DNA from: Staphylotrichum longicolle | Taxonomy: Eukaryota > Ascomycota > Sordariomycetes > Sordariales > Chaetomiaceae | DNA length: 64,000 nucleotides | Direction of reading: 5' to 3' | Assembly: GCA_019096155.1 (NCBI GenBank) | Contig: JAHCVI010000001.1 | Span: 15,277,243 to 15,341,242 of the forward strand | Shown here: one piece after another, positions 34,987 to 44,856 of the stretch | How positions within the stretch are numbered: position 1 is the first letter of the stretch | Layout of the letters: each line of letters begins with the position of its first letter | Position numbers and translations under genes: made by a program | Notes under the pieces: model-generated | Seen by the model: the letters and a program-made list of their open reading frames with translations, nothing else | Database searches by the model: none | Told to the model about the DNA's origin: nothing

Positions 34987-36930
34987 ATGGCGTCCGATCT
35001 CAGCAAAAAGAGGAAATACAAAGACGGCAAGGCCTCAAAGGCCCAGGCAACTGCCGCTGTCCCTTCGAAGGCTAAGAAGCTGAAGAGGGACCCGACCCCG
35101 GAAGAGAGCGACGCCGAGAACGAGAGCGACAGCAACACCCCCGCCATCGACAACGAAGAGCCCGAGGCAGAGGACGCCAGCTCTGACGAGGACGCGCCCG
35201 GAGCGGATCAGGCCGAACAAGATGGGGACGACACAGAGAAGCAGAATGGCGTTGAGGAACTGGATAACATTCTCAACGGCGACGGTTCTCTGCTCCCTCC
35301 CTCCGTGTCGACCAACGCCCAGGCCTTCGAGGAGCTCAACCTCTCTGAGAAGACCATGAAGGCGATCGGAGAGATGGGTTTCACAAAGATGACCGAGATC
35401 CAGCGTCGTGGTATCCCGCCGCTTCTTGCGGGCAAGGACGTGCTGGGCGCGGCCAAAACAGGCTCCGGAAAGACGCTCGCCTTCCTCATTCCGGCCATTG
35501 AGATGCTCAGCTCCTTGCGATTCAAGCCTAGGAACGGCACTGGCGTTATCGTCGTGACGCCAACGCGCGAGCTGGCATTGCAGATCTTCGGCGTTGCGCG
35601 CGAGCTGATGAAGAACCACTCCCAAACCTGTATGTTGTAGCGATTGCGCTCGAGACGTCCGTCGTTTCAATCTCAAGCTGACCGTGTGCGCAGATGGCGT
35701 TGTCATTGGAGGCGCGAATCGCAGAGCCGAGGCAGAGAAGCTAGGCAAGGGAGTCAACCTGCTCATTGCGACGCCCGGCAGGCTGCTTGATCGTACGTCG
35801 TCACCGCTGATTTCTTTCCCGCGCAACACAGCGCGTGCTGACAGTTGCTGCCGCAGATCTCCAGAACACCCCGTTCGTCTTTAAGAACCTCAAGTCTTTG
35901 ATCATCGACGAGGCCGATCGGATCTTGGAAATCGGTTTTGAGGACGAAATGCGCCAGATCATCAAAATCCTTCCCAAGGAAGACCGCCAGACCATGCTTT
36001 TCTCGGCCACCCAGACAACAAAGGTCGAGGACCTCGCCAGAATCTCACTCCGTCCGGGGCCTCTTTACATCAATGTCGACGAGGAGAAGCAGTTCAGCAC
36101 TGTCGAGGGACTTGACCAGGGATACGTCATTGTCGATGCCGACAAGCGCTTCCTCCTACTCTTCTCATTCCTCAAGAAAATGGCCAAGAAGAAGATCATC
36201 GTTTTCTTCTCGTCCTGTAACTCGGTCAAGTACTACAGCGAGCTTCTGCAGTACATCGACCTCCAGGTTCTCGATCTTCATGGCAAGCAGAAGCAGCAGA
36301 AGAGAACCAACACCTTCTTCGAGTTCTGCAACGCCAAGCAGGGCACTCTGATCTGCACAGATGTCGCCGCACGTGGTCTCGACATTCCCCAAGTCGACTG
36401 GATCGTCCAGTTTGACCCGCCGGATGACCCCCGCGACTACATCCACCGTGTTGGCCGGACCGCACGAGGCAGCAATACAAAGGGCCGCTCGCTGCTGTTC
36501 CTGCAGCCCGGCGAGCTTGGCTTCCTGGCCCATCTCAAGGCCGCCAAGGTTCCGGTGGTCGAGTACGACTTCCCCAAGAACAAGATCCTCAACGTTCAGT
36601 CTCAGCTGGAGAAGCTCATTGGGAGCAACTATTACCTGAACCAGAGCGCCAAGGATGGCTACCGTTCCTATCTCCACGCCTACGCATCCCACAGCCTTCG
36701 GAGTGTTTTCGATGTCAACAAGCTTGACTTGGTGAAGGTGGCGAAGGTAAGGATTGTTGTCACAATGCCCTCCTAGACTCAACTAACCGTCCACGCAGGG
36801 CTTCGGCTTTTCGACGCCACCCAGGGTTGACATCACTCTATCTGCCGGGTTGAGCCGGGATAAGAAGCCGCAGAGCAGAAGGGCATACGGCAGTCAACCA
36901 CGGCAAGGCGGCCAGCATCACCGGAAGTAG
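34987..36930 (+). CDS. HAS1: DEAD-box ATP-dependent RNA helicase HAS1
   Basis: Exons are 34987..35629, 35694..35792, 35857..36746 and 36799..36930 (587 residues; introns 64, 64 and 52 nt). An acidic and lysine-rich N-terminus of about 110 residues precedes the helicase core. Motifs are I (AAKTGSGKT, 155-163), Ia (PTREL, 192-196), Ib (TPGR, 241-244), II (DEAD, 265-268), III (SAT, 297-299) and VI (HRVGRTAR). HAS1-specific segments are seen (VFFSSCNSVKYYSELLQYID, DPRDYIHRVGRTARG, and the C-terminal SYLHAYASHSLRSVFDVN). The C-terminus ends in a basic, Gln/Arg/His-rich tail. It acts in the nucleolus in both 40S and 60S pre-rRNA processing. The ATG at 34987 is in good context (CCGAGATGGC). The gene converges on the GFA gene. 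Confidence 0.97.
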
Positions 36931-37238
36931 CTTTCGTGGACTGCAGGTTCGGGGCGTAGGATAGGAAGCTGGGTTCGGTTTTGCACGAGTATTGTCAACG
37001 GAGTTGCGGCGTCAAAGAACGGAGGGACTGCATACCCTAAGCGCGGCGGCATCTGCTGAGCAACTCGCTCTGTCAGCTAGTCATCCGACGAGCTTCATTA
37101 TTCTTGAGTTTGGGTCCTTGCCAACGCTAGTCCTCGTGAGATGGAGTGACCATTCGACCAAGAACTCATACAGTAAATTTCACCATCGGTTTACAATACA
37201 CGACTCGGTCTCCGACATCCAGAATTCCCAGGACGCCC
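36931..37238. other. Short intergenic region between convergent genes
   Basis: 3' untranslated and terminator sequence of HAS1 and the GFA-domain gene; nothing else is seen. Confidence 0.6.
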
Positions 37239-37808
37239 TCAAGCGGGCAGCTTTCCAGCCTTCTTCGCCGTCCACGTGGCAATAGCATCCATGAGCCGCG
37301 GCGACAGCGCATCGTACGGCTCCAAACCGAGACTCTTCAACTTGCCCCGAACCTCATCCATCCCCTCCGGAGCAAATCCTTGCTCGATGATGGACGACAC
37401 AAAGGCCGCAAACTGAGGCTCCTGCCACTCTCGCTTATCGGACAACTCAACGTGGACAAAGTCGAGCCCATGGAAGGGATGCTCCTTCTCGATGCGCCCG
37501 TACAGGTGTGTACCGCACTCCTTGCAGGCGTATCGCTGGATGGCGGCGCTGCTGTCGACGATCTGCAGTTTGTCGGCGTTGGCGGTGACGGAGAGCTTGT
37601 CCTTGGGGACGACGGCCACGAGGGAGAAGAGGGCGCCCGCGGGCTTCCAGCACTTGGAGCAGCCGCAGACGTGGTTGTGGGCGACGTTGCTGGTGAGGGT
37701 GACCTCAACTGGGTTGGTAGAGCAAAGGCATTGAAGCTTGCCGCCGGCAAAGGAGGCATCACCCTTGGTGACGCCATTGTCGATCAGCGGGTGAAGAGAG
37801 GGAGCCAT
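37239..37808 (-). CDS. GFA/CENP-V domain protein (glutathione-dependent formaldehyde-activating type)
   Basis: Single exon of 189 residues; the ATG at 37806-37808 is chosen because the domain follows directly (MAPSLHPLIDNGVTKG). Zinc ligands of the GFA fold are visible: Cys27 and Cys29 (CLC), Cys48, Cys50 and Cys53 (CGCSKC), Cys95 and Cys98 (CKEC). The conserved PAGALFSLVAVVPKDKL and THLYGRIE segments are present. The length equals bacterial Gfa, which was described as speeding S-hydroxymethylglutathione formation from formaldehyde and glutathione; for fungal relatives the activity is assumed. No targeting signal is seen, so it is probably cytosolic. Confidence 0.92.
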   Translation of the reverse strand: MAPSLHPLIDNGVTKGDASFAGGKLQCLCSTNPVEVTLTSNVAHNHVCGCSKCWKPAGALFSLVAVVPKDKLSVTANADKLQIVDSSAAIQRYACKECGTHLYGRIEKEHPFHGLDFVHVELSDKREWQEPQFAAFVSSIIEQGFAPEGMDEVRGKLKSLGLEPYDALSPRLMDAIATWTAKKAGKLPA

Positions 37809-38710
37809 GTTGTCTTGTTCTGAAGGAGCAGATGGGAAGCGCAACCTAATGTGGATGAAGAAGAGCAAAGATTGTAGCAACACTCAATAGCAACACCTAC
37901 ACCCTTACTACCTGGTAGTCTGTATATGTAACATTCTTCAACCCTGGATTCCAGCTGAGCTGCGGGTCTTGAACAACTCCCGACATGTTCAAAGGATGAA
38001 TTATCCGGCCGTTGCCCCTCTTCTCTCGTCCCGAACGAAGCTGCGCAGACAACTTTTACTCTCACCCTTTTCCATTTCCACCCGCTTCTTCCCGCCGACA
38101 GCATGATGTACACTCGGCAATTTGGCTTCCCGATGCATCAACACTCCCAAGAGATCACGCAATCGATAAGCAGCTCGGAGTCTCGGACCTTGTTCGGTGT
38201 GGCAGCCCTGACGTGGTGAACTTCCGGAATTGCTTTTCGGTGCACGCTCAGGACAAAACGCTACAATAATAGCTTGAAGGAGGGCTTTCCAAGTATCCAA
38301 ACATGCATACACAAGCCATATCTTTGTTGGTTGTCTCTTTGAATCATATTTCTGGAACTCTGGAACAACTGGGGTCTTTTCCTAGGTACATGTACCTACC
38401 TTACAATACCTCGCCATTGACCACCATCACAATCGGGCAAACCCCCGCTTGAAGCACACGAGTAACGTCAAGTGTTTGAGGCCTCGCATTTACTCCTTTA
38501 TTCGTATGTCTAGAAACGTCCATTTGTTGAATTTTGGGTCGCTGCCAAGTGCTCCACGCCAGGCCGGAGACCATACCCTTGACCCCTGACACGAAGAGCC
38601 ATCCGCCGCAGCTCCACTCGCCGAAAAACTCTTCAACTTCACAACTATGAAGCCGCCTTCCGCTCTCGCCTCCCAGCAATCTCCATCGGAATCCACATCC
38701 GACTCTTGAA
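37809..38710. other. Intergenic region, GFA gene to tRNA
   Basis: Promoter side of the GFA gene. It contains a perfect 16 bp palindrome TAGGTACATGTACCTA at 38383-38398. No gene is seen. Confidence 0.55.
38383..38398. repeat. Perfect 16 bp palindrome TAGGTACATGTACCTA
   Basis: Reverse complement equals itself over 16 bases. Shares the TAGGTAC half-site with the palindromes at 22949 and 31915. Confidence 0.9.
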
Positions 38711-38781
38711 TCGGGTATGGTGTAGCGGTAACATCGATGACTCTCACTCATCAGCCCGGGGTTCGACTCCCCGTATCCGAG
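38711..38781 (+). tRNA. tRNA-Glu (anticodon CUC), intronless
   Basis: A complete cloverleaf can be folded by eye. The acceptor stem TCGGGTA pairs with TATCCGA (one G-U), with discriminator G at 38781. The D-arm is GTGTAGCGGTAACATC. The anticodon stem is GATGA/TCATC around loop CTCTCAC, giving anticodon CTC. The T-arm is CGGGG-TTCGACT-CCCCG. A Pol III stop (TTTT) follows at 38787. B-box (GGTTCGACTCC) and A-box elements are present. This is the only tRNA I find in the window. Confidence 0.95.
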
Positions 38782-38786
38782 ATTCC

Positions 38787-38790
38787 TTTT
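38787..38790 (+). terminator. RNA polymerase III T-stretch after tRNA-Glu
   Basis: Four T residues, six bases after the tRNA end, fit a minimal Pol III terminator. Confidence 0.6.
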
Positions 38791-39823
38791 GCCCCGGAGC
38801 AGTTCTCTCCACTCCGCGAGTGCTTCTTTTTACCCCTAAGTGATTCTTTGTGCTCCCGAGCGACTGCAAGACCCCAGAGGGCCGTGGGTGGGGTCAACAG
38901 AACGCGGAAGCTCGTCGTTTAGTCCCTTTTGTTCATTGTTGCAGTGGTGCACTCATGTGCTTGAAAGTTACTTTGCCATGGTTGTCACGTCAAGTAACCT
39001 TATCCTCACCGACAACTGAGAGAGTCTCAGCCTTGATTCTCCTGCTCCCTCCGTCTTTCGAGTGGAATTTGATTACACAGGTGTGCGTTGCGACATACTC
39101 AAGCCCTTTTGGAGTTTTGGAGTGGGCGGGATGCATAAGCAGAGATAAGGTAAATTGGTGGGTCGCGGAAGCCAAGAGGCAGCCGGTTGGGGCATCCCAC
39201 TCTCCCTCAGTCCATGCAAGATCATGAGCAACGGTGCGGCTTTCGAAGCTTCGGCATGAGATCGTTTTTGACTCCAATTGTTTGCATGACCCGTCAAGCC
39301 CCTGTCGGGCTCTTCAAAAGGTTGAGGACGCCCATTAACAAAGCCACAATCCTTCCAGGGGCTCTGGGGGTCTGACTCGGGCGACCAATGTTGTATCGCT
39401 CAGCCTCACACAGTGGAGTTCGACAAGGCGGTTTGGATGGCCACAGGCCCCACACGCACGGAGGGCCATGAAGTCAGGCTTTTTTTTCATCACACGGCCG
39501 ACATCAGGTGCCAAAGAGGAACAAAAGAGTTGATCGGTATAAGACTCAACTTGCTCGGCTGCTTGCCAAAGCCCAGTCTAGGTACATTACCTGATGACTC
39601 TCAACCAACCTTGGCAACAACGTTGACATCAAGCCCCTGACGTTTGCCCTTAAAACGGCCATCTCTCGACTCTTGGGATACAAATCATTTCCTACCTATA
39701 TTCTACATCCAACGCAATCTTTCTTGCCAAAGTCGACGCTGCCCTTGACTTTTCGGGCCACACGTGTTCCGCCAAAATCAACTTGAACGCCCCGATTTCT
39801 GAAATCATCAACCCGCTTCAGAA
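38791..39823. other. Intergenic region, tRNA to small ORF
   Basis: No gene is supported. The last 150 bp are pyrimidine-rich and could be a promoter and leader for the ORF at 39824. Confidence 0.5.
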
Positions 39824-40084
39824 ATGGCATCTGCCAACGACAGCGCAAACAAGCGAGGATTTTCTGAGCTGATCCGCTCCTTCAAAGCGAGGAGGGAGGA
39901 ACGCAAGCGTGAAGAGGCAGCACGCAACACACTGGCTGATGATCGACGTTGGGAATGCTGCACCATGACCGGAGGCACTGCACGGCCCGGCACCACCATC
40001 TCTGAGTGTTATTCGGGGTTGCCAAAAGGGCAAGGGGACTCTGTGGAGACGTCTACCGGGAAGGCGGATGGAGGAGAAAGATGA
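39824..40084 (+). CDS. Possible small charged protein (86 aa)
   Basis: Single open frame from ATG in good context (CAGAAATGGC), after a pyrimidine-rich leader-like stretch. The N-terminal half is strongly basic and probably helical (SELIRSFKARREERKREEAA); the C-terminal half is Gly/Thr/Ser-rich. No domain, signal peptide or homologous copy in the window. It may be a real small gene or chance; I see no second exon. Confidence 0.35.
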   Translation: MASANDSANKRGFSELIRSFKARREERKREEAARNTLADDRRWECCTMTGGTARPGTTISECYSGLPKGQGDSVETSTGKADGGER

Positions 40085-41570
40085 GAAGACGAGGTTGGAA
40101 GTTCTCAGCAATCCAGGTTCCAGGGAGAGGCGAGGGTCTGGGGGGCCAGAAACTATGGGATGGGCCAGGCGTTTAGTCTCGAGATACCCGTTTGCCAATT
40201 CGTGCTTTTGGATCATCACTTCTACCTTGCTTCACGGTCCGAAGGTCCCCGGCAGCGAGATACACAGTAACCGGGATTTTGAGCGAAACGAGGCTGTGGA
40301 TGGGTGGTCTGTGCAGCGGCCTCTGCCATCCACATCTTTCTCCAGTTGGCCCACCACAGCCTTTTCCTCCACCGAACACACCAAAACCGACCACAAAATA
40401 CATCACAAGTTCTGTCTGCCTGTTTGTTCCCCACCACTTACTTGTTGCCTTATGGATTCGAAAAGGGCATCTTCCCTTCCAAACTTGGCCAGTACTTGCC
40501 GGCAGAAGGCATGCGTCCAACAACCTCAAGGGAGTGTTGCCAGAGTGAGCCAAGTTCCACTGTGTTTTGCCAAAACATCATCCCGTTCACCGGCTGACTT
40601 GTGGGGGTGAAATGGAAGGCCAGGACCATCCGTGAGGTGGGGTTCAAGGTGGGGCAACCTTTGCCGCCTGCTTGAGGACTTGACACCAATCATTTCAATC
40701 GCGCACCTTCATCTTGCGACAACCGCAGGTGAGCAGCCGCCACAGCTCATTTCCTGTCGCCGTCTCGAGCAAGCACACACATGGCGACTCCCCTCTCCAA
40801 AATCTCTTGGCATTTTATTTCCTCAATTTGTGTGAGGGATTGGTGCTTTGTTTCAGTTGCTCGACGCTGAAGAACCTTGACCCGATGCTGATGTGGGGCC
40901 GGACAGCCGCCCGCCAGCGCAGCCCCGATTCAATGTCTCCAACCCGCCTCGCTCACTACGGCGAACAAACACCCACATCAGTCCACCACAGCAAGCCGAT
41001 GCGCTGGCAGATGACTCACGCAATGGAACGCGATCAGCAAGGTATCTATGGAATCAGCAGCCGCGTCTTGGTTCATTTTTCGTCCTTTTTGGCATTCCGG
41101 GGTTGCCTCCGCGGTCAGAGCCAAGACGTTTGGGCTGCCGCTCCGTGATCCCGGAACAAACAAACGACTGGCTATCGAGAGTCGGGCGCTTAACGGCAAG
41201 CGCCTGACTGAGCACCCGAAGGCAACGGATTGGCTTTGAGAGGCCGAACAAAGAAGAGGCCTGTCGAGAAATCTATCTTTACATTTGTTCATTGTTGCTC
41301 CCAGTCATGCGGCCTGTGTCCCGACCGCCGTTTCTTTTATTGTGTCGCCCTCGCACAATCGCCTCCACTCTATTGTTGTCCTTCTTTGCTATTGTTCTCT
41401 GCTTCTTGTTTTTGCACATCTTTCATCGTTCATATTTTGCCTTGCTTGAGAGTTTACTTTCCTTTAATTCCTCTTGCCTCTCCAAGTGCTTCTTTTTCTG
41501 CAAAGCTGGTCTCTGCGTCAACACCAACACCAACACCAACTTCCTAATTCGGCAACTCAACCAGATCAAG
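40085..41570. other. Intergenic region upstream of PRM1
   Basis: No supported gene. From about 41330 the plus strand becomes strongly pyrimidine-rich and looks like the PRM1 promoter and leader; a hydrophobic frame there (41292-41672) starts without ATG and is not called. Confidence 0.55.
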
Positions 41571-41645
41571 ACACCACCATATCACATCTCGAAAGACACC
41601 ACCATATCACGTCTCGAAAGATACCACCATATCACGTCTCGAAAG
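41571..41645 (+). repeat. 25 bp tandem repeat, three copies, in PRM1 5' leader
   Basis: Three direct copies of a 25 bp unit (core ccaccatatcac, then tctcgaaag) at 41571-41595, 41596-41620 and 41621-41645; they differ at two positions. The last copy ends 16 bp before the PRM1 ATG. A CAACAC microrepeat lies just upstream (about 41519-41540). Confidence 0.95.
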
Positions 41646-41661
41646 ATCGTCGATCCGCGTT

Positions 41662-43800
41662 ATGCCATATAACGAAAAGTTCGGGGCAGTGCCCCCAGTG
41701 CCCCCAGTGCCTTCCAGCCTCAACACCGACACCTGGCACCCCATCCAGCTCGACAGATCCCCGACCCCGCTTCAAGTACACGCATCTACTGCACCCTCGG
41801 TCACTCCCTACCTTGGACTCCGCGCAAGACTCTCTCAGCTCTGGTTCAACCGCTGGACGATCCTGCTCATCCTCGTCCTCGTCCGCGTCGTACTCCTGAC
41901 AGGCAGCCTCAATGACAATATCGGCGATGCAAAGGTCAAGGCCCTATCGGCATGCACCAAGGTCGAAGATATCGGCAGTGCGATGGCGTCTATGCCGCAC
42001 TACCTCTCAGTTGGAGTCAACTCGCTGGCGTCTGACGGTATCACCAAGGCCGTCTCGGGTATGGTGCAGGTCCTGATGATGATCTTGACTGGTGTTGAGA
42101 ACCTTATCTTCTTCATCATCAATATGTACGTCGGTACATATGCATGCTTGATCGCGGCCCTGATCCATGGTGGCCTGGATGTAGCAGTCAAGGTTGTCGA
42201 GGGTGCCACCAAGGTTATGAACGACGCCATTGGCACTATCACCGGCCAGATCACCGACAATATCGCCGACGTCCAGAAAGTCCTCAACGATATTCCCAAC
42301 AAGGTTACGAGTCTTTTTGGCCTCAATCTCGACATTCCCAAGATCGATATTACCAAGAATATTGACGACCTCCAACATATCAAGGTCAACAGCGCCGACC
42401 TTGTTAGAGACCTCGTCTCACTCAACACCACCATCCCAACCTTCGACCAGGTCGAGAACTTCACCAAGAATGCCATCGCGATTCCCTTCCAGTTTGTCAA
42501 GGACCAGGTCAATACGAGTTTTGGCTCCTATCAGTTTGACCAGTCCATTTTCCCTGTGGCCCAGAAGCAGGCACTGTCTTTCTGCTCCGACAACTCCTTT
42601 CTCAACGACTTCTTTAAGACCCTCTTCGACATTGTCGCCAAGGCCAAGATCGCATTCCTCGTCGTCATCCCGATCCTCGCTATCTTGGCCATCATCGGCG
42701 TAGGGTATCTCGAGATCCGCCGTTGGCGGAGGGAGAAGGAGCGAGCCCGGACATTCAACGAGTTGAGGTACGACACGATGGACATTGTCTATCTTGCATC
42801 GAGGCCTATAACAGGTGGGATTGGATTATGGGTGTCGAAGAAGCTCCGCCTTCAGGATGCAAAGAACATGGCTCTGGTACGGTGGACAATCGCATATGGA
42901 ACATCTTTACCAGCACTGTTTGTTCTTTCTCTTGCGTTTGCCGGCTTCTTCTCCTGCTTCTGCCAGTTTATCATTCTCCGGTCTATCCAGAAGGAGGCAC
43001 CAGCCTTGGCTAACCAGGTTGGTGACTTTGCCGGAGACGTCGTCCAGACGCTCCAGCAGGTATCGACTGACTGGTCCGATGATGCGAACGGTGTGATTCT
43101 CAAGCTACAAGACGACATCAACGGCGACGTCTTCGGATGGGTTAACAATGCAACGACCGCAGTCAACAATACGCTCAACACATTTGACGACGAGATCGAA
43201 AAGGCCATTACAGCTGTCTTTAAGGATACTATCCTACTCAATACAGCACGTAACCTCGTCGGCTGCGTTATCACGAGGAAGATCGAGACAGTGCAAAAGG
43301 GTCTTACCTGGGTCCACGACAATGCACACGTCACGCTCCCGCTCTTCAACAACAACATCTTCTCGCAGGGCGCCAATGATAGCGTCAACGGCGACAGCGA
43401 CCTAACCAGCTTCCTCGCATCCCCCTCTAGCGTTACCACCGACGAGATTACCTCGGCCGTTAATCAGGTCATCACCAAGCTCGAGCACGGTATCGTCCAG
43501 GAGGCGCTCATCTCGACCGCCCTCCTTCTGGTCTACGTCGTCGTGGTCCTCATTGGCGTCATCCGCGCCCTGGTGGCTACAGCGCAGCCAGGCAAGACGC
43601 GGGCCGAGGGCGAGCAGTACGGCATGAAAGCCATCGCGCCGAGCAGGAGCAGCAGTGGCAGCAGGGACAACAGCTCCGGCTTCGCACGAGACGATGTTGT
43701 GTATGCCGGCAGCGTCAAGAGGGGAAGGACAGGTCCGGAGACGTGGCCGTCGCATGCTAGGAAAAGCAGTCATCCGGAGGTGGGATACTCAGACCGCTAG
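41662..43800 (+). CDS. PRM1: Plasma membrane fusion protein PRM1
   Basis: Single exon of 712 residues. The order of membrane helices fits the PRM1 family: about 65-83 (WTILLILVLVRVVLL), 130-170 (a paired hydrophobic stretch with ENLIFFIINMYVGTYACLI), about 332-353 (AFLVVIPILAILAIIGVGYL), about 410-441, and about 613-639 (ALLLVYVVVVLIGVIRALV). Between them lie two large extracellular loops with many Asn-x-Ser/Thr sites. The N-terminus is Pro-rich and cytosolic, and the C-terminus is Ser/Arg-rich. PRM1 stabilises plasma membrane merger during mating and, in filamentous fungi, hyphal or germling fusion. The ATG at 41662 is preceded by an unusual tandem repeat in the leader. Confidence 0.95.
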   Translation: MPYNEKFGAVPPVPPVPSSLNTDTWHPIQLDRSPTPLQVHASTAPSVTPYLGLRARLSQLWFNRWTILLILVLVRVVLLTGSLNDNIGDAKVKALSACTKVEDIGSAMASMPHYLSVGVNSLASDGITKAVSGMVQVLMMILTGVENLIFFIINMYVGTYACLIAALIHGGLDVAVKVVEGATKVMNDAIGTITGQITDNIADVQKVLNDIPNKVTSLFGLNLDIPKIDITKNIDDLQHIKVNSADLVRDLVSLNTTIPTFDQVENFTKNAIAIPFQFVKDQVNTSFGSYQFDQSIFPVAQKQALSFCSDNSFLNDFFKTLFDIVAKAKIAFLVVIPILAILAIIGVGYLEIRRWRREKERARTFNELRYDTMDIVYLASRPITGGIGLWVSKKLRLQDAKNMALVRWTIAYGTSLPALFVLSLAFAGFFSCFCQFIILRSIQKEAPALANQVGDFAGDVVQTLQQVSTDWSDDANGVILKLQDDINGDVFGWVNNATTAVNNTLNTFDDEIEKAITAVFKDTILLNTARNLVGCVITRKIETVQKGLTWVHDNAHVTLPLFNNNIFSQGANDSVNGDSDLTSFLASPSSVTTDEITSAVNQVITKLEHGIVQEALISTALLLVYVVVVLIGVIRALVATAQPGKTRAEGEQYGMKAIAPSRSSSGSRDNSSGFARDDVVYAGSVKRGRTGPETWPSHARKSSHPEVGYSDR

Positions 43801-44856
43801 AGGCCGTCTGTTCGCCCACATCATGACGATTCGGTGGTGGACGAATGGGGACAGTCGATGCCGCCGCCGCCCAAGTACTCCCCGATTTGATGCGAGCGGC
43901 GCAGTGCATTTGGAGACGGAGAGCGGCGGATAATCGTTTTGCTCCTTTGCTCCTTTGCGGCCTATGTTTCTTTTGTTTACCCGCTAGATTAATAGATCAA
44001 GTTTAGAATTTCATTGCTGTTCTGTGAGTGTGTATGACGGCTTGTCAGCCCTGAGTTGCAGCTCGGCTAGTCTTGGCTCGCCTGGATAATCATTTACCAG
44101 CCCCTGTCAACATCTGGAGGTAACCTGCGCTTCGGGGCATGTTGGCCGACAAAGCGCGTGGTTCTCAACTCCACGTGTAACAATCCAACAGCAATAATGA
44201 GCGGGATGTGGAATGCGATGGGGGTACAGGGTATCCCATCGGTTCATGCAACTCGTTCCAGGAGCGAGGTCGAGGTGTTCTCTAAGCTAGACCGCGCAAG
44301 GCTCGAGTTGTAGGTCTCCGAAAAGAAGGTGCCACAGACGGCGCAACGCACCAACACGGGGCGTGGGAGGAACATCCCGTCTGGATACCGCTTACTTAAC
44401 AACCCAAGCTGAAACAAGAGAGACCTTCTTCAGCGCCTTCGGTTGCCCTAGAAAACCGTTACGAAGGGTGGTTCGGCCTTCTAAATTTTGCCATGTGGGA
44501 AGCTGGCCGGGACTCCTCCAGAGAGAGGTTCCACTGCAAAAGTTGCCTCTGGTTTGTCGCCTGCGGTGTCATGATGCAGGTTACGGCAGGGGGTCGCTGC
44601 TGCCCCGCCGGGATCGGGCCCCCCGGTACCTTGCGTGTGGCGATGCGGGGTCGGATTCCAAACAAAAATTGGGGTGACTCAAAACCCTGCCCCTCGCCCC
44701 TCCAGGTCCGCTATTTGAACTCCTTTCAACGCCATCCACGACAAAGGGTTTCCTCGACGTCCTTCTCTCACCCCAACCCATCACCGCACTCCGCTGCACC
44801 CCTTCTCTGTGTGGCAAGCGAGCTCCGACAGACCCAATTGACTGCCTTTGCCCACC
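43801..44856. other. Intergenic region, PRM1 to tryptophan synthase
   Basis: No gene is seen. The tryptophan synthase promoter with a TGACTCA box lies at the right end. Confidence 0.6.
44675..44681. promoter_or_regulatory. TGACTCA box (CPC1/GCN4 site) upstream of tryptophan synthase
   Basis: An exact TGACTCA palindromic core sits 176 bp before the tryptophan synthase ATG. This is the binding site of the cross-pathway control factor CPC1 (yeast Gcn4), which induces amino acid biosynthesis genes during starvation. Position and target fit; binding is inferred. Confidence 0.65.

Noticed and set aside
41292..41672. Hydrophobic 126-codon ORF before PRM1
   Set aside because: Begins without an ATG inside the pyrimidine-rich leader; hydrophobicity comes from T-rich codons.
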